The translations under genes and the position numbers were made by a program. This document shows, piece by piece, positions 8,613 to 18,119 of a stretch of 64,000 nt of DNA. The stretch covers positions 62,001 to 126,000 of the forward strand of contig NZ_SMRU01000008.1 of assembly GCF_004354015.1 (NCBI RefSeq). The letters run 5' to 3'. This stretch comes from Arthrobacter terricola. Lineage in GTDB: Bacteria; Actinomycetota; Actinomycetes; Actinomycetales; Micrococcaceae. Positions within the stretch are counted from its first letter, which is position 1, and each line of letters opens with the position of its first letter. The notes beneath the pieces are model-generated. The model had not been told where the DNA came from and made no database searches. It was given only the letters and a program-made list of their open reading frames with translations.

Positions 8613-9197
8613 TCAGAGTCCCCAACGAAGAACAACGGGAGTCCGTTTGTCCCATCCCAGGGTGCAGACTTTGGCCGTTCCCAGGAGGAAGTGCTGACCC
8701 TCGATGGCATCCAATTCAAGCCAGCGGGCCGTGAGCACACGGGAGAAGTGGCCGTGGGCCACAATCAGTACGTTATCCATTTCGGATTCGCGGACGCGGG
8801 CGATGATCTTGTCCGCCCGGGCTGCCACGGACTCAAGGGTCTCCCCGTTGGGGACGCCGTCTGTCCAGATGCGGTAGTTCGGGTTGTCCTTGCGGATCAA
8901 GTCGGAGCTGATGCCTTCATAGTCGCCGTAATCCCATTCCACAGCCAACGGTTCGTGGACGGCATCGGGAAAGCCGGCGAGTTCCGCGGTGCGCCGGGCG
9001 CGCCGCAGCGGAGAGGTCAGGACGAGATCGAAATCGATGCCCTCAAGGACTTTCCGTGCTTCCACGGCCTGCTGTTCGCCCTCCACGGTCAGCGGAAGGT
9101 CGGTCAGTCCCGTGTATTGACCGCTCTTGGACCATTCGGTCTCGCCATGGCGCATAATCCAGAGCTGTGGCCGTGCGTGCGTGCTTGGAAGGTTCAC
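8613..9197 (-). CDS. Histidine phosphatase family protein
   Basis: A 194-residue protein with the catalytic motif MRHGETEW (His17) and the second histidine in IVAHGHFSRV (His148). This is the branch-1 histidine phosphatase/phosphoglycerate-mutase fold. The GTG start directly abuts the stop of the upstream cca gene and has GAGGAG upstream, so the genes form an operon. In other actinobacteria such proteins are acid phosphatases or broad sugar-phosphate phosphatases. The substrate cannot be told here. Confidence 0.9.
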   Translation of the reverse strand: MNLPSTHARPQLWIMRHGETEWSKSGQYTGLTDLPLTVEGEQQAVEARKVLEGIDFDLVLTSPLRRARRTAELAGFPDAVHEPLAVEWDYGDYEGISSDLIRKDNPNYRIWTDGVPNGETLESVAARADKIIARVRESEMDNVLIVAHGHFSRVLTARWLELDAIEGQHFLLGTAKVCTLGWDKRTPVVLRWGL

Positions 9198-10694
9198 CTA
9201 GGACTCCTCTGGTTCGGGGGAGCCGCCAGTGGCGTCGGCGGCCGGTTCGGTTGAAAGTTCGACGGCGGTCTCGGCTTGCGCTGCCCACCACGCCAAGAGC
9301 TTCGACTCGGCGTCCTCGCGGGACAGCGGACCGTGCTCCATGCGTTCTTCGAGCAGAAACTTGTAGGCCTGGCCAACCACGGGCCCAGGCTTGAGGCCCA
9401 GCAATGCCATAATCTGGGCGCCGTCCAAATCGGGTCGGATGGCGTTGAGCGATTCCTGTTCGGCCAACGCGGCTATCCGTTGCTCAAGGTCATCGTAGGC
9501 AAAGGAAAGCCGCTCGGCTTTGCGCTGGTTGCGCGTGGTGACATCGGACCGGGTCAGCCTGTGGAGGCGTTCCAGCAGGGGACCGGCATCCGTTACGTAG
9601 CGGCGGACAGCGGAGTCGGTCCAGCCTGCGTCTCCGTATCCGTAGAAACGCATGTGCAATTCCACGAGCCGGGCCACGGCCTTGATGGTGTCGTTATCGA
9701 AGCGCAAGGCCTTCATGCGTTTTGCGGTCAGTTTCGAACCCACCATGTCGTGGTGGCGGAAGCTCACCGCACCGCCCGGTTCGAATCGGCGCGTCGCCGG
9801 CTTCCCGACGTCGTGCATCAACGCGGCGAAACGCAACACGAAATCCGGACCTGGTACCGGACCATCCGGACCGGTCTCCAGCGACGCCGCCTGCTCCAGG
9901 ACCTGCAGGGAATGCTGGTAGACGTCCTTGTGCCGGTGGTGTTCATCGGATTCAAGGCGAAGCGCGGAAACCTCAGGCAGGACGAATTCAGCCAAGCCCG
10001 TGTCCACCAGGAGGTCGATGCCGGCCCTCGGGTGTGCGCCATTGATGAGCTTGACGAGTTCTTCCCGCACGCGTTCGGCCGAAATGATCTTGATCCTCTC
10101 CGCCATTTCGGACATAGCGAGCCGAACGTCGTCGTGCACTGCGACGCCGAGCTGCGCGGCGAAGCGCGCCGCGCGCATCATGCGGAGGGGATCGTCCGAG
10201 AAGGAGGCCTCCGGGGCTCCGGGGGTCGCCAGGACGGCCGCGTGGAGATCCCGCACGCCGCCAAAGGGATCGACCAGTTCGAGGGTCGGCAGCCGGAGTG
10301 CCATCGCGTTGATTGTGAAGTCGCGGCGGAGGAGGTCGTCCATGAGCGAGGAGCCGAAGGCCACAACGGGTTTGCGCGAATCGTCGTCGTAGGCTTCCGC
10401 GCGATAGGTGGTGATCTCGATCTGGAAGCCTGACTTCTTCATCCCGATGGTTCCGAAGGCGCGGCCGATCTCCCAATAGTTGTCGGCCCACCTCTTGATG
10501 ACGGAGAGCGTCTGGTCCGGAGTGGCGTCCGTGGTGAAATCGAGGTCGGGGGAGACGCGTCCAAGGAAGAGGTCCCGGACCGGACCACCGACGAGTGACA
10601 GTTCGAATCCGGCGTCCACGAACCGCTGACCGAGGTCCAAGACCACCGGGTCCATCTGGAAATTGACCGAAGAACTGTCCAATACTTGCGCCAT
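9198..10694 (-). CDS. cca: CCA tRNA nucleotidyltransferase
   Basis: A 498-residue class II nucleotidyltransferase that adds or repairs the 3'-CCA of tRNAs. The active site SLVGGPVRD (33-41) with the metal-binding DLD pair at 50-52 is followed by RRDFTINAMA and the PLRMMRAARFAAQLG helix of poly(A) polymerase/CCA enzymes. A C-terminal HD domain (LMHDVGKPATRRF) is present, as is usual in actinobacteria. AAGGAAC precedes the ATG. It is divergent from the Nudix hydrolase gene, a neighbourhood also seen upstream of murJ in other actinobacteria. Confidence 0.95.
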   Translation of the reverse strand: MAQVLDSSSVNFQMDPVVLDLGQRFVDAGFELSLVGGPVRDLFLGRVSPDLDFTTDATPDQTLSVIKRWADNYWEIGRAFGTIGMKKSGFQIEITTYRAEAYDDDSRKPVVAFGSSLMDDLLRRDFTINAMALRLPTLELVDPFGGVRDLHAAVLATPGAPEASFSDDPLRMMRAARFAAQLGVAVHDDVRLAMSEMAERIKIISAERVREELVKLINGAHPRAGIDLLVDTGLAEFVLPEVSALRLESDEHHRHKDVYQHSLQVLEQAASLETGPDGPVPGPDFVLRFAALMHDVGKPATRRFEPGGAVSFRHHDMVGSKLTAKRMKALRFDNDTIKAVARLVELHMRFYGYGDAGWTDSAVRRYVTDAGPLLERLHRLTRSDVTTRNQRKAERLSFAYDDLEQRIAALAEQESLNAIRPDLDGAQIMALLGLKPGPVVGQAYKFLLEERMEHGPLSREDAESKLLAWWAAQAETAVELSTEPAADATGGSPEPEES

Positions 10695-10852
10695 AGTTCC
10701 TTAAGCTTGTCAGATTTCAGGGCGCCATCACACCGGATCCTCGTCATGACGACGATCACAGCACCGGGATCACGCCAACACGCCATTCGCAGGTCACCCT
10801 GAGTCCATGTCCCGGTCATCACCAACGGGCAAGAGTCGTTAGAGTGGACTTC

Positions 10853-11401
10853 ATGGCCAACCCGATTCCGAGTGCTCCTGGCAGGAGGACGAACGCACCG
10901 TTGCCGTCGGCAATCGGTGCCCACGTCGCGCCCGCTCCGCACCCGGTACAGGCCGCGCTGCCCACGGTTGAAGAGGTCTCCGCCGGCGGCGTCGTAGTGG
11001 ACACGTCCGACGGCGAATTGAGGGTTGCGATCATCGCGCGCCTTAATAGGGGTGGCCGGCTCGAGTGGTGCCTGCCGAAGGGTCATCCCGAGGGCAAGGA
11101 AAACAACGAGGAAGCCGCGGTTCGGGAAATCGCCGAAGAAACCGGAATCGAAGGCAATGTCCTGGCACCCCTTGGCAGTATCGACTATTGGTTCACCGTA
11201 AGCGGGCATCGCGTCCACAAAACCGTGCACCATTTCCTGCTGCAGGCAACGGGCGGGAAGCTGACCATCGAGAACGATCCCGACCAAGAAGCGATCGACG
11301 CAGCGTGGGTTCCACTCCAGGACCTGGCCCGCAAGTTGTCCTTCCCTAATGAACGCCGCATCGCCGATCTCGCCCGAGAAGTCCTGCCCGAACACCTCTG
11401 A
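10853..11401 (+). CDS. Nudix hydrolase
   Basis: A protein of 182 residues from the ATG at 10853. A GTG at 10844 is in frame, but a TAGAGT -10-like hexamer at 10840-10845 would put the transcript start almost on the ATG, suggesting leaderless expression. The Nudix box runs from GHPEGKE through REIAEETG, with the metal-binding REXXEE complete. The N-terminal 40 residues are Pro/Ala-rich and probably disordered. Its position between cca and murJ is conserved in actinobacteria; the substrate (nucleoside diphosphate derivative) is not defined. Confidence 0.92.
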   Translation: MANPIPSAPGRRTNAPLPSAIGAHVAPAPHPVQAALPTVEEVSAGGVVVDTSDGELRVAIIARLNRGGRLEWCLPKGHPEGKENNEEAAVREIAEETGIEGNVLAPLGSIDYWFTVSGHRVHKTVHHFLLQATGGKLTIENDPDQEAIDAAWVPLQDLARKLSFPNERRIADLAREVLPEHL

Positions 11402-11455
11402 CGCGTCCCCGGCCATCGCCTTGACGCAACAGAAGGCCCTGCTCATGGGACGATA

Positions 11456-13522
11456 ATGACAATGTCTGCCGCCAAATCAACCCAGCCAGCCCCGTCCGGA
11501 GAGGCCCGTTCCAGCGCCGTCATGGCCGCGGGAACGCTCGTCTCCCGGTTCCTCGGCTTCGCCAAGACCTGGATGCTCGGCACTGCCCTGGGCTTGGGAT
11601 CGACCGTCAATGACACGTTCATCAATGCCAACAACCTGCCTAACCTGATCTTCCTGCTCGTTGCCGGCGGTGTGTTCAACGCTGTCCTCGTGCCGCAGAT
11701 CATCAAGGCCAGCAAGGGACCGGACCGCGGCGCGGACTACATCAGCCGGCTCCTGACCTTGGCTGTCATCGTCCTCTTGGCGCTGACGGCCCTCGTCACG
11801 ATCGCGGCGCCGATCGTCATCGACCTCACCACGCAGGACTATTCGCCGCAGCAGAAATTCCTGGCCGTCACGTTCGCGTTCTATTGCCTGCCGCAGATCT
11901 TCTTTTACGGCCTCTACGCCCTCCTGACCCAGGTGCTCAACGCAAATGGTGCTTTCGGCCCGGCCATGTGGGCGCCGATCCTGAACAACGTGGTGGCGAT
12001 CGTCGGCCTGGGCATGTTCATCTGGATCCTCGGCGCCAACAACACCAACCCCCACACTTTGGACAACTGGGGGCCGTTCCAGACCTTCCTGGTGGCCGGC
12101 TTCTCGACGATCGGCGTCGTCGCCCAAACGGCGATCCTCCTCGTCCCGGTGCTGCGGCTGCGGCTCGGCCTCCGGCCGCGTTTCGGGTGGAGGGGCGTGG
12201 GACTGGGCCAGGCCGCAAAGCTGAGCGCTTGGACGCTCATGACTGCCGCCGTCGGGCAACTCGCGTTCCTCTATGTCATGAGGATCGCCACCATTCCCGG
12301 CTCCGAGCGGCTCCGCCTCGCGCAGGCGCAGGACCCGGCCGCTGCCAGCCTCCCCGGTAACGCGGTCCTCGAAGTCGCCAGCCAGCTCTACTTGCTGCCG
12401 CACTCCATCATCGCGTTGTCGCTCGCTACGGTCCTGTTCAACCGGATGGCCCGTGCTTCCCAGGCCGGGAACAAAGCCGAACTCCGCGAGGCGCTTTCCC
12501 ACGGCCTGCGGACGATGGCCGTTGCGACAGTTTTCGGCGCGCTTGCGCTTTTCGCCCTGGCGGGACCAATGGGCATGTTCTTCTCGGGCGGCAAGCCCCA
12601 GGACGGCGTCATGCTGGCCCAGACGCTCACGATCCTCGCCCTGAGCACCCCGTTCATGAGCGCCAACTTCATGATGTCCCGCGTTTTCTACGCCAACGAG
12701 GACGCGCGCACTCCGTTCTACATCCAGCTCATGCTTGCCCTCTTGAACGTCGTGGGCGCCTTCATCATCCAGTTCCTCCCGGTGAACAAGATCATCTTCG
12801 CGATCGCCGTCCTGTACACGCTTGGCAACATCCTTTCGGTGGTCATCAGTGTCTGGTTCCTCCGTCGCCTCCTCGGCCACGTGGACGGGCCCCGGATCGC
12901 GAATTCCTACATCCGTATGGGCTACGCGGCCCTCGGTTCCGCGATTGCCGGCGCCTTGGCCCTGTGGCTCCTTGGCAGTTACAACGCCAACGGTTTCGCC
13001 TGGAGCAGCCGGCTCGCCGCTTTGGTGACCTTGGTCGTCGTCGGGCCTGTCATGCTTGTGGCCTATCTCTTGCTCCTGCGCGTCTTCCACGTCACCGAGT
13101 TGCGCGACCTTTTGAGGCCGCTGCTCGGCCGGCTGAGTCGCGGCGCGGCGCCGGCGCCCGCCGCTGCCGGAAGCCAGCCGACGACGGCGGCACGCGCCAC
13201 AGTGTCCGATGACACCGGCCTCATTCCGCGTATCTCGGGCGAGTTCGACGCCGCGTCGTTCCGCGCCGGACCCGCCTTGGAGACCGTTCCGGCCGACGAC
13301 GGATCGTGGGACGTCGCGCACGCGCAGGGCGGCGGCGACAGCCACGGATCGGTGGATGCCTGGTCCGACGTCGAAAAGACGTACCTGCCGGACGAAGAGC
13401 TTCCCAGCACCGCGAAGGGCAGCGCTAGCCGGCCGGGCATCCCGTTGCCGGGCCGCAGGACCTATCAGGGCACGCTGGGAAACAACCCGTATTTCCGTGG
13501 CGGAAGCCGCAGAAAAAGATGA
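11456..13522 (+). CDS. murJ: Lipid II flippase MurJ (MviN)
   Basis: A 688-residue protein of the MOP/MATE superfamily, which moves lipid II across the membrane for peptidoglycan synthesis. Motifs include SRFLGFAKTWMLGTALG near the N-terminus and NLPNLIFLLVAGGVFNAVLVPQ in two overlapping pieces, both characteristic of MviN. Some 14 hydrophobic helices extend to about residue 545. The last ~140 residues are cytoplasmic, Ala/Pro/Ser-rich and end in GGSRRKR. In mycobacteria the protein continues into a pseudokinase; here that part is a separate downstream gene. Weak GGGA precedes the ATG at 11456; an ATG two codons later is possible. Confidence 0.95.
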   Translation: MTMSAAKSTQPAPSGEARSSAVMAAGTLVSRFLGFAKTWMLGTALGLGSTVNDTFINANNLPNLIFLLVAGGVFNAVLVPQIIKASKGPDRGADYISRLLTLAVIVLLALTALVTIAAPIVIDLTTQDYSPQQKFLAVTFAFYCLPQIFFYGLYALLTQVLNANGAFGPAMWAPILNNVVAIVGLGMFIWILGANNTNPHTLDNWGPFQTFLVAGFSTIGVVAQTAILLVPVLRLRLGLRPRFGWRGVGLGQAAKLSAWTLMTAAVGQLAFLYVMRIATIPGSERLRLAQAQDPAAASLPGNAVLEVASQLYLLPHSIIALSLATVLFNRMARASQAGNKAELREALSHGLRTMAVATVFGALALFALAGPMGMFFSGGKPQDGVMLAQTLTILALSTPFMSANFMMSRVFYANEDARTPFYIQLMLALLNVVGAFIIQFLPVNKIIFAIAVLYTLGNILSVVISVWFLRRLLGHVDGPRIANSYIRMGYAALGSAIAGALALWLLGSYNANGFAWSSRLAALVTLVVVGPVMLVAYLLLLRVFHVTELRDLLRPLLGRLSRGAAPAPAAAGSQPTTAARATVSDDTGLIPRISGEFDAASFRAGPALETVPADDGSWDVAHAQGGGDSHGSVDAWSDVEKTYLPDEELPSTAKGSASRPGIPLPGRRTYQGTLGNNPYFRGGSRRKR

Positions 13523-13664
13523 GGTGTCCGCGCAAACCGGGGGTCGGAACGGCCCTATCCGATAGGATCAGAAAGTAATACAGGTAGTTGCAGACCACGG
13601 GTCACCCGGCTGGCCGGATCCCGTATACAGGACCCGCAGCTTCCGGACAGTCTAGGAGGAACCC

Positions 13665-15371
13665 GTGTCCCACCCGATCGATGTCGGATCAGTACTTGGT
13701 GGCCGCTACAAAGTCACAGCCAATGTGCTGACTTCGCACGACCAAGATCTGGTGCTCGATGGCGTGGACCAGGTCCTCAACAGGCCCGTCAGCATCCTTG
13801 TGGCAGGCCCGGGAAACGCCGACCAGGTGGCCCAGAGCGCCCGTGAGGTGGCTACAGGCGAACGGCCCGGCCACGTCCAGATCCTCGATCTGGGCGTGAG
13901 CGACAGCACCACGTACCTCATCACCAACCACAGCAGCGCTCCAGACCTCCTGGACCTCGTTGTGGCCACCCACCAGCCGTACGTGGAACCGTTCTTCACG
14001 GACACGCTGGGCAGCGAGATCTTCGGGCACGCCCGTTCACATGAACCCGAAACCTACGACGGCTTGTATGACGAAGACGAGCACGAGGCCGAGTACATCA
14101 CCTACGACGATTCCCACGTCGAGGACGAACCCCCTGCTCCCGCGCCCGCGCGCGACCCCCACCGCCCGGTGGTTCCTCCCATGCCGCCGGCGCGTCCGAC
14201 GTCGTCACCCGGTATTGGTTCCCGCCTCGCCGCTGCTGCCGCGGGGGCCGGGGCTGCCGCCGCCGCTGCTGCTGCGGCTGTGAAGGGCACAGGCAAATCA
14301 AACGCCGAGGATGAGCAGGCTTCGTCGCCAGCTGCGAACGCGTCCGCGAACGCGCCTACGCAAGCTTCTCCCCGGGTTCCGGCAGAGCCCGCGTCCCGCC
14401 AAGAGCCGAGCAACACGGCACCTCAGCAGATTCAAGACGGACCGGCGACGCAGGCGGTCAAGGCATCTCCGGTGGTTCCGCCGTCTTCGCGGCCCGCTGA
14501 GCAGACCCACGAGGCCGCGGCGAACGCCGGATACGGTGCTCCCCAGGAGTCCAAGGTCTCGCTCTGGTCCGAAGAAGACTATGGCTTTGTCAACGAAGAG
14601 GCTGCGCACAGTGGCGCGACCGGAGGCGCGGTTGGCGGATACAGCCGGAACGCCTCGAACTTTCCGAGCACTGCCCGTACGCAGGCGGACCCCCTCGACG
14701 AGGACGAATACTACGACGAAGAGCCCGTCCGTGAACCAAAGTCTTTCCGCTGGCTCGTGGGTGGCGTTCTGGCCGCGGTTCTCATCGTTGGTTTGATTTT
14801 GGCCGTGACCAACCTCGGCAACCTCATCCCCGGGGGAGCGCCCGCGGCCAAGCAAACCGTAGCGGGTCCACAAACAGATTCCGCGCCGCCGAGCAGCACC
14901 ACATCGTCAGCTCCCGTCGCCGCTCCGCCTGTCATCGACACGGTTACCCGCTTGGGTAACTTCGACTTCGCCGCTACCTATGACAAGGACCTGGTCAAGG
15001 CTTACGACGGCAATACCGCGAGCTATTGGTCAGACATGGAGTTCGCCACCCCTGACTGGGGCGGACTCGCGCCCGATGGCGTTTCCCTCCTCGTCAAACT
15101 CAAGTCAGCTGCCCAGGTCAAGTCCGTCACCCTGAATCAGTTGGGTGCTTCTGGTGGAAACATCAGCGTCTACACCAGCAATCAACCGTCATTGGATGGA
15201 GCACAGTTGGTGGGAACGAACAGCTTCACCTCGCAGGAACTCACCATGCCATTGAGCACTCCGGTCAACGCCCAGTACGTCATCATTTCCATCAAGGCCT
15301 TGCCCAAACTGACCGCGCCCAAGACGCGTTACGGTTACGGACTGCGCCTTGCTGAGATCACGGTTCAATAG
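13665..15371 (+). CDS. Membrane protein with kinase-N-lobe-like domain and C-terminal discoidin-like domain
   Basis: A 568-residue protein with GTG start and AGGAGGAA site. Residues 8-100 resemble the N-lobe of Hanks-type kinases (VLGGRYKVT..., DQVLNRPVSILV), but the VAVK lysine, HRD and DFG are absent, so it cannot be an active kinase. Residues 110-360 are low-complexity, with acidic and Ala/Pro-rich parts. One TM helix spans 362-384, and the extracellular 420-568 resembles a discoidin/F5-8-type domain (DGNTASYWSDMEF). The same order (pseudokinase, TM, sugar-binding-like domain) follows MurJ within one polypeptide in Mycobacterium. Here it is probably a separate MurJ partner and a potential ligand of the FHA protein encoded at 62.6 kb. 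Confidence 0.8.
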   Translation: MSHPIDVGSVLGGRYKVTANVLTSHDQDLVLDGVDQVLNRPVSILVAGPGNADQVAQSAREVATGERPGHVQILDLGVSDSTTYLITNHSSAPDLLDLVVATHQPYVEPFFTDTLGSEIFGHARSHEPETYDGLYDEDEHEAEYITYDDSHVEDEPPAPAPARDPHRPVVPPMPPARPTSSPGIGSRLAAAAAGAGAAAAAAAAAVKGTGKSNAEDEQASSPAANASANAPTQASPRVPAEPASRQEPSNTAPQQIQDGPATQAVKASPVVPPSSRPAEQTHEAAANAGYGAPQESKVSLWSEEDYGFVNEEAAHSGATGGAVGGYSRNASNFPSTARTQADPLDEDEYYDEEPVREPKSFRWLVGGVLAAVLIVGLILAVTNLGNLIPGGAPAAKQTVAGPQTDSAPPSSTTSSAPVAAPPVIDTVTRLGNFDFAATYDKDLVKAYDGNTASYWSDMEFATPDWGGLAPDGVSLLVKLKSAAQVKSVTLNQLGASGGNISVYTSNQPSLDGAQLVGTNSFTSQELTMPLSTPVNAQYVIISIKALPKLTAPKTRYGYGLRLAEITVQ

Positions 15372-15560
15372 TTACCTATCGTCAACTCGGGTAACGGAGC
15401 CTTCCTCCTGCGATGCCCTGCGCCGCCAGAAGGTACCCTGAATGGTGGTGGATATTAGGGTCCCCGGAAACGCCGGAATATTCGACGCCGCCATGGGGTT
15501 GTGCCATGTGGCCGGCCGCGACAATCCGGTGCATCGACTAAGGAAGAGGTTCACCCAACA

Positions 15561-16517
15561 GTGAGCAACGCAGAAAACACCGCGTCCCAGGTACGTGATG
15601 TCATTATCGTAGGCTCCGGGCCTGCCGGTTACACGGCCGCTGTCTACACGGCACGCGCCAACATGAACCCGCTGCTCATCGCCGGTTCCGTGACTGCCGG
15701 TGGCGAACTGATGAACACTACGGATGTCGAAAACTTCCCGGGGTTCCCCGAAGGCATCATGGGACCGGATCTCATGGAGAACTTCGAAAAGCAGGCGGCG
15801 CGCTTCGGAACCGAGATCCAGTTCGAGGACGTCACCAGCCTCGACCTCGAGGGCGATATCAAGACCGTCACCATCGCGACGGGGGAGACTTTCAAGGCAC
15901 GCGCTGTGATTCTCTCGACCGGGTCTGCTTACCGCGAGCTCGGCCTGGCAAACGAGAAGCGTCTTTCTGGCCACGGCGTGAGCTGGTGTGCAACCTGCGA
16001 TGGTTTCTTCTTCAAGGACCAGGACATCGCGGTAATTGGTGGCGGTGACTCAGCCATGGAAGAAGCACTGTTCCTCACCAAGTTCGCCAAGTCCGTAACG
16101 GTCGTCCACCGACGCGACACCCTGAAGGCTTCCAAGATCATGGGCGATCGTGCCCAAGCCCACGAGAAGATCAACTTCGTCTGGAACTCGGCAGTCGAGG
16201 ACGTCATCGGCGGGGACAAGGTGACAGGTCTTAAGCTCAAGAACCTGGTTGATGGATCAGTCTCTGAACTGGCTGTCACTGGAGTCTTTGTGGCCATCGG
16301 AAATGATCCCCGCACTGATCTTGTGAAGGACAAGCTGGAACTGACTGCGGAAGGCACCATTGCAGTCCAGGGCCGGAGTTCCAAGACGAGCATCGAGGGC
16401 GTTTTCGCTGCCGGCGATGTTGTCGATCCGACTTACCGTCAGGCCATCACCGCAGCCGGTTCGGGATGCGTCGCGGCTTTGGACGTTGAACACTACCTCG
16501 CAGACTTGCACGCCTGA
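15561..16517 (+). CDS. trxB: Thioredoxin-disulfide reductase
   Basis: A 318-residue flavoenzyme that passes electrons from NADPH to thioredoxin. It has the FAD motif GSGPAG near 18-23, the redox pair CATC (Cys143, Cys146) and the NADPH motif GGGDSAMEEA near 160. The C-terminal FAD motif is in VFAAGDVVD. The GTG at 15561 begins the family-typical MSNAENTASQVRDVIIVG; the upstream ATG frame is not family-like. trxA follows after 36 bp, giving a standard trxBA operon. The same pair lies near parB in other actinobacteria. Confidence 0.97.
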   Translation: MSNAENTASQVRDVIIVGSGPAGYTAAVYTARANMNPLLIAGSVTAGGELMNTTDVENFPGFPEGIMGPDLMENFEKQAARFGTEIQFEDVTSLDLEGDIKTVTIATGETFKARAVILSTGSAYRELGLANEKRLSGHGVSWCATCDGFFFKDQDIAVIGGGDSAMEEALFLTKFAKSVTVVHRRDTLKASKIMGDRAQAHEKINFVWNSAVEDVIGGDKVTGLKLKNLVDGSVSELAVTGVFVAIGNDPRTDLVKDKLELTAEGTIAVQGRSSKTSIEGVFAAGDVVDPTYRQAITAAGSGCVAALDVEHYLADLHA

Positions 16518-16553
16518 TCGGCAAAATCGCCATCCATTCGAAGGGAAAGAACT

Positions 16554-16880
16554 ATGAGCAACGCTAAAGACGTAACCGACGCCAGTTTCAGCACCGACGT
16601 CCTGGCCGCTGAGAAGCCGGTCATCGTGGACTTTTGGGCAGAGTGGTGCGGCCCGTGCCGCAAGCTGGGTCCCATCCTGGACGAAATCTCCGTCGAGTAC
16701 GGTGACAAGGTGGACGTCGTGAAACTGAATGTCGACGACAACCCTGCAATCGCCGCCGAATACGGCATCACGTCGATTCCTGCTGTCTATCTGTTCAGCG
16801 GGGGAGAAGTGAAGAGCACCGTGATCGGCGCGAAGCCGAAGCAGTTCTTCGAGAAGGAATTCGAGTCGGTCCTTTCCTAA
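16554..16880 (+). CDS. trxA: Thioredoxin
   Basis: A 108-residue thioredoxin with the WCGPC active site (Cys32, Cys35), the FWAEW context and the cis-proline in TSIPAVYLF. GAAGGGAAAG precedes the ATG. It reduces cytoplasmic disulfides and is recycled by the adjacent TrxB. It is the last clear gene before the long region without genes; its terminator follows at 16.93 kb. Confidence 0.97.
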   Translation: MSNAKDVTDASFSTDVLAAEKPVIVDFWAEWCGPCRKLGPILDEISVEYGDKVDVVKLNVDDNPAIAAEYGITSIPAVYLFSGGEVKSTVIGAKPKQFFEKEFESVLS

Positions 16881-16932
16881 GGAAAGACGAGTGCCTCTCG
16901 CTTGAATTCGCGGGCGGTCCTTCGTGACTCTC

Positions 16933-16980
16933 AGCCGGTGGTCGCTGCACCTGAAGCAGTGGCCACCGGCTTTCTCGTTT
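16933..16980 (+). terminator. Terminator of trxBA
   Basis: AGCCGGTGG at 16933 pairs with CCACCGGCT at 16963-16971, and an inner GCTGC/GCAG extends the stem. TTTCTCGTTTT follows. Confidence 0.72.
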
Positions 16981-17065
16981 TCCGGCTGGTCTTTGTTTGG
17001 GCATCATCGAGCTTGCTGCGAGATTGAGAGCAGGCTTGCTGTGAAGGCCGTCGGCAGTGGGGCGA

Positions 17066-17081
17066 TGTTTCACGTGAAACG
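17066..17081. promoter_or_regulatory. parS: parS site 1
   Basis: TGTTTCACGTGAAACG, one mismatch from the palindromic TGTTTCACGTGAAACA consensus. It is paired with site 2 ten bases away. Confidence 0.93.
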
Positions 17082-17091
17082 GGCACGCGTG

Positions 17092-17107
17092 TGTTTCACG
17101 TGAAACA
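17092..17107. promoter_or_regulatory. parS: parS site 2 (perfect consensus)
   Basis: TGTTTCACGTGAAACA, a perfect 16-bp ParB/Spo0J palindrome. With site 1 it forms the only closely spaced pair in the array. Confidence 0.96.
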
Positions 17108-17748
17108 CTATCCGGGGGTCGATACCGGCGACGAGACTGGAGCCGGCGGCGAACGCTTCTGTGGCTTCTAGCCTCCAACAGGAGAATCGCCCCCGTTGTA
17201 TTGGCGATCGGGCATCGACTCAATGGTCTCATTTCCCTGACTTCTTTCCCGGTGGTTGCGTCTCTGGGGGATGTCAGAACGTAGGCTCACGCGGAGATGG
17301 CGTGGCCAGTGCATTGCGAGAAATACCATCGTTGCTACGACATTCAATCCGCCAGAATGCGTTCGTATGTGGTCCAAGAGGGTTCGACTTCCGGGTGCCA
17401 ATTATCGCTCAGCCATTTCGCGGCTAACACGACAGGCAGGGGTAGGCGTAGAGACCGGATAGCCAATTGCAACTACGCCGCAAGCCAACGGTCGCCGCGG
17501 TACTCTCCGCGATTTCTGACCGGTTTCTCCAGTACCAATAGCTCCTCTTCGAGGAAGCACAGGACCAAGGCGCGCAACCATCCAGGCCCGCTACTGTGCC
17601 CGCCTGTCGAGCAATGACCCGAATCGCCGGTTCGCAAGCAGCAGCCCGGCATCCGCCCCTTCCTGGGGTACGACTCCCAACGGCCTTCGTTCTGCACAAC
17701 ACTCCCTTCGCAGACCAGCGGCATGATAGCCAGCGGACCCGGCCAGGA

Positions 17749-17764
17749 TGTTTCACGTGAAACG
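17749..17764. promoter_or_regulatory. parS: parS site 3
   Basis: TGTTTCACGTGAAACG, with the core 12-mer intact. Confidence 0.93.
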
Positions 17765-17953
17765 GAACAGGCCAGCGGGCGTGCGGGTGGTGGACGGACT
17801 CCTTTGGTCGCGGATCTGTACGACCAGGTCGTGCAATTCACCAAACCACCCGGCACCCAGGATGTGCCGGCAACAACGAGAACGCTAACCTTCCCAAACG
17901 GCTGCAACTCCTCGCCCAAAGGGGAGAAGCAACACATTGGGAATCCGCCACCC

Positions 17954-18119
17954 GGGGGAGCATGCCCATCGGCCAGCGCTTGCAACCGAGCATGTCCGCA
18001 TATCTCCCGGTATAGGGAGCATGCTCATCGAGCACCACTCCTACCGGACTTACTCCCATGTCTCCCGCTCCAGGGAGCATGTCCATCGGGGTCATTCCGC
18101 GGGGAGCGTGCCTACGGGG
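17954..18119. repeat. Degenerate repeats with CTCCC-N6-GGGAG hairpins
   Basis: GGGAGCATG-YC/TC-ATCG-type units start near 17954, 18014, 18072 and 18100, and a weaker one lies near 17985; the spacings are about 29 or 58. The two best copies, 18000-18031 and 18058-18089, agree over about 32 positions. Each contains an inverted repeat CTCCC-N6-GGGAG whose loop differs (GGTATA versus GCTCCA). The stem is kept while the loop varies, which suggests a structured element. Confidence 0.6.

Noticed and set aside
10844..10852. GTG at 10844 as the Nudix start
   Set aside because: Adds only MDF and overlaps the probable -10 hexamer; the ATG at 10853 fits leaderless transcription. The GTG cannot be excluded.
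11477..13345. 622-codon open frame antisense to murJ
   Set aside because: It mirrors the codon pattern of murJ; the translation is Arg/Glu/Gly-rich with no motif. murJ is a clear family member.
17954..18119. CRISPR array
   Set aside because: The units are degenerate, spacing is irregular (about 29 or 58) and there are no unique spacers of constant length or cas genes.
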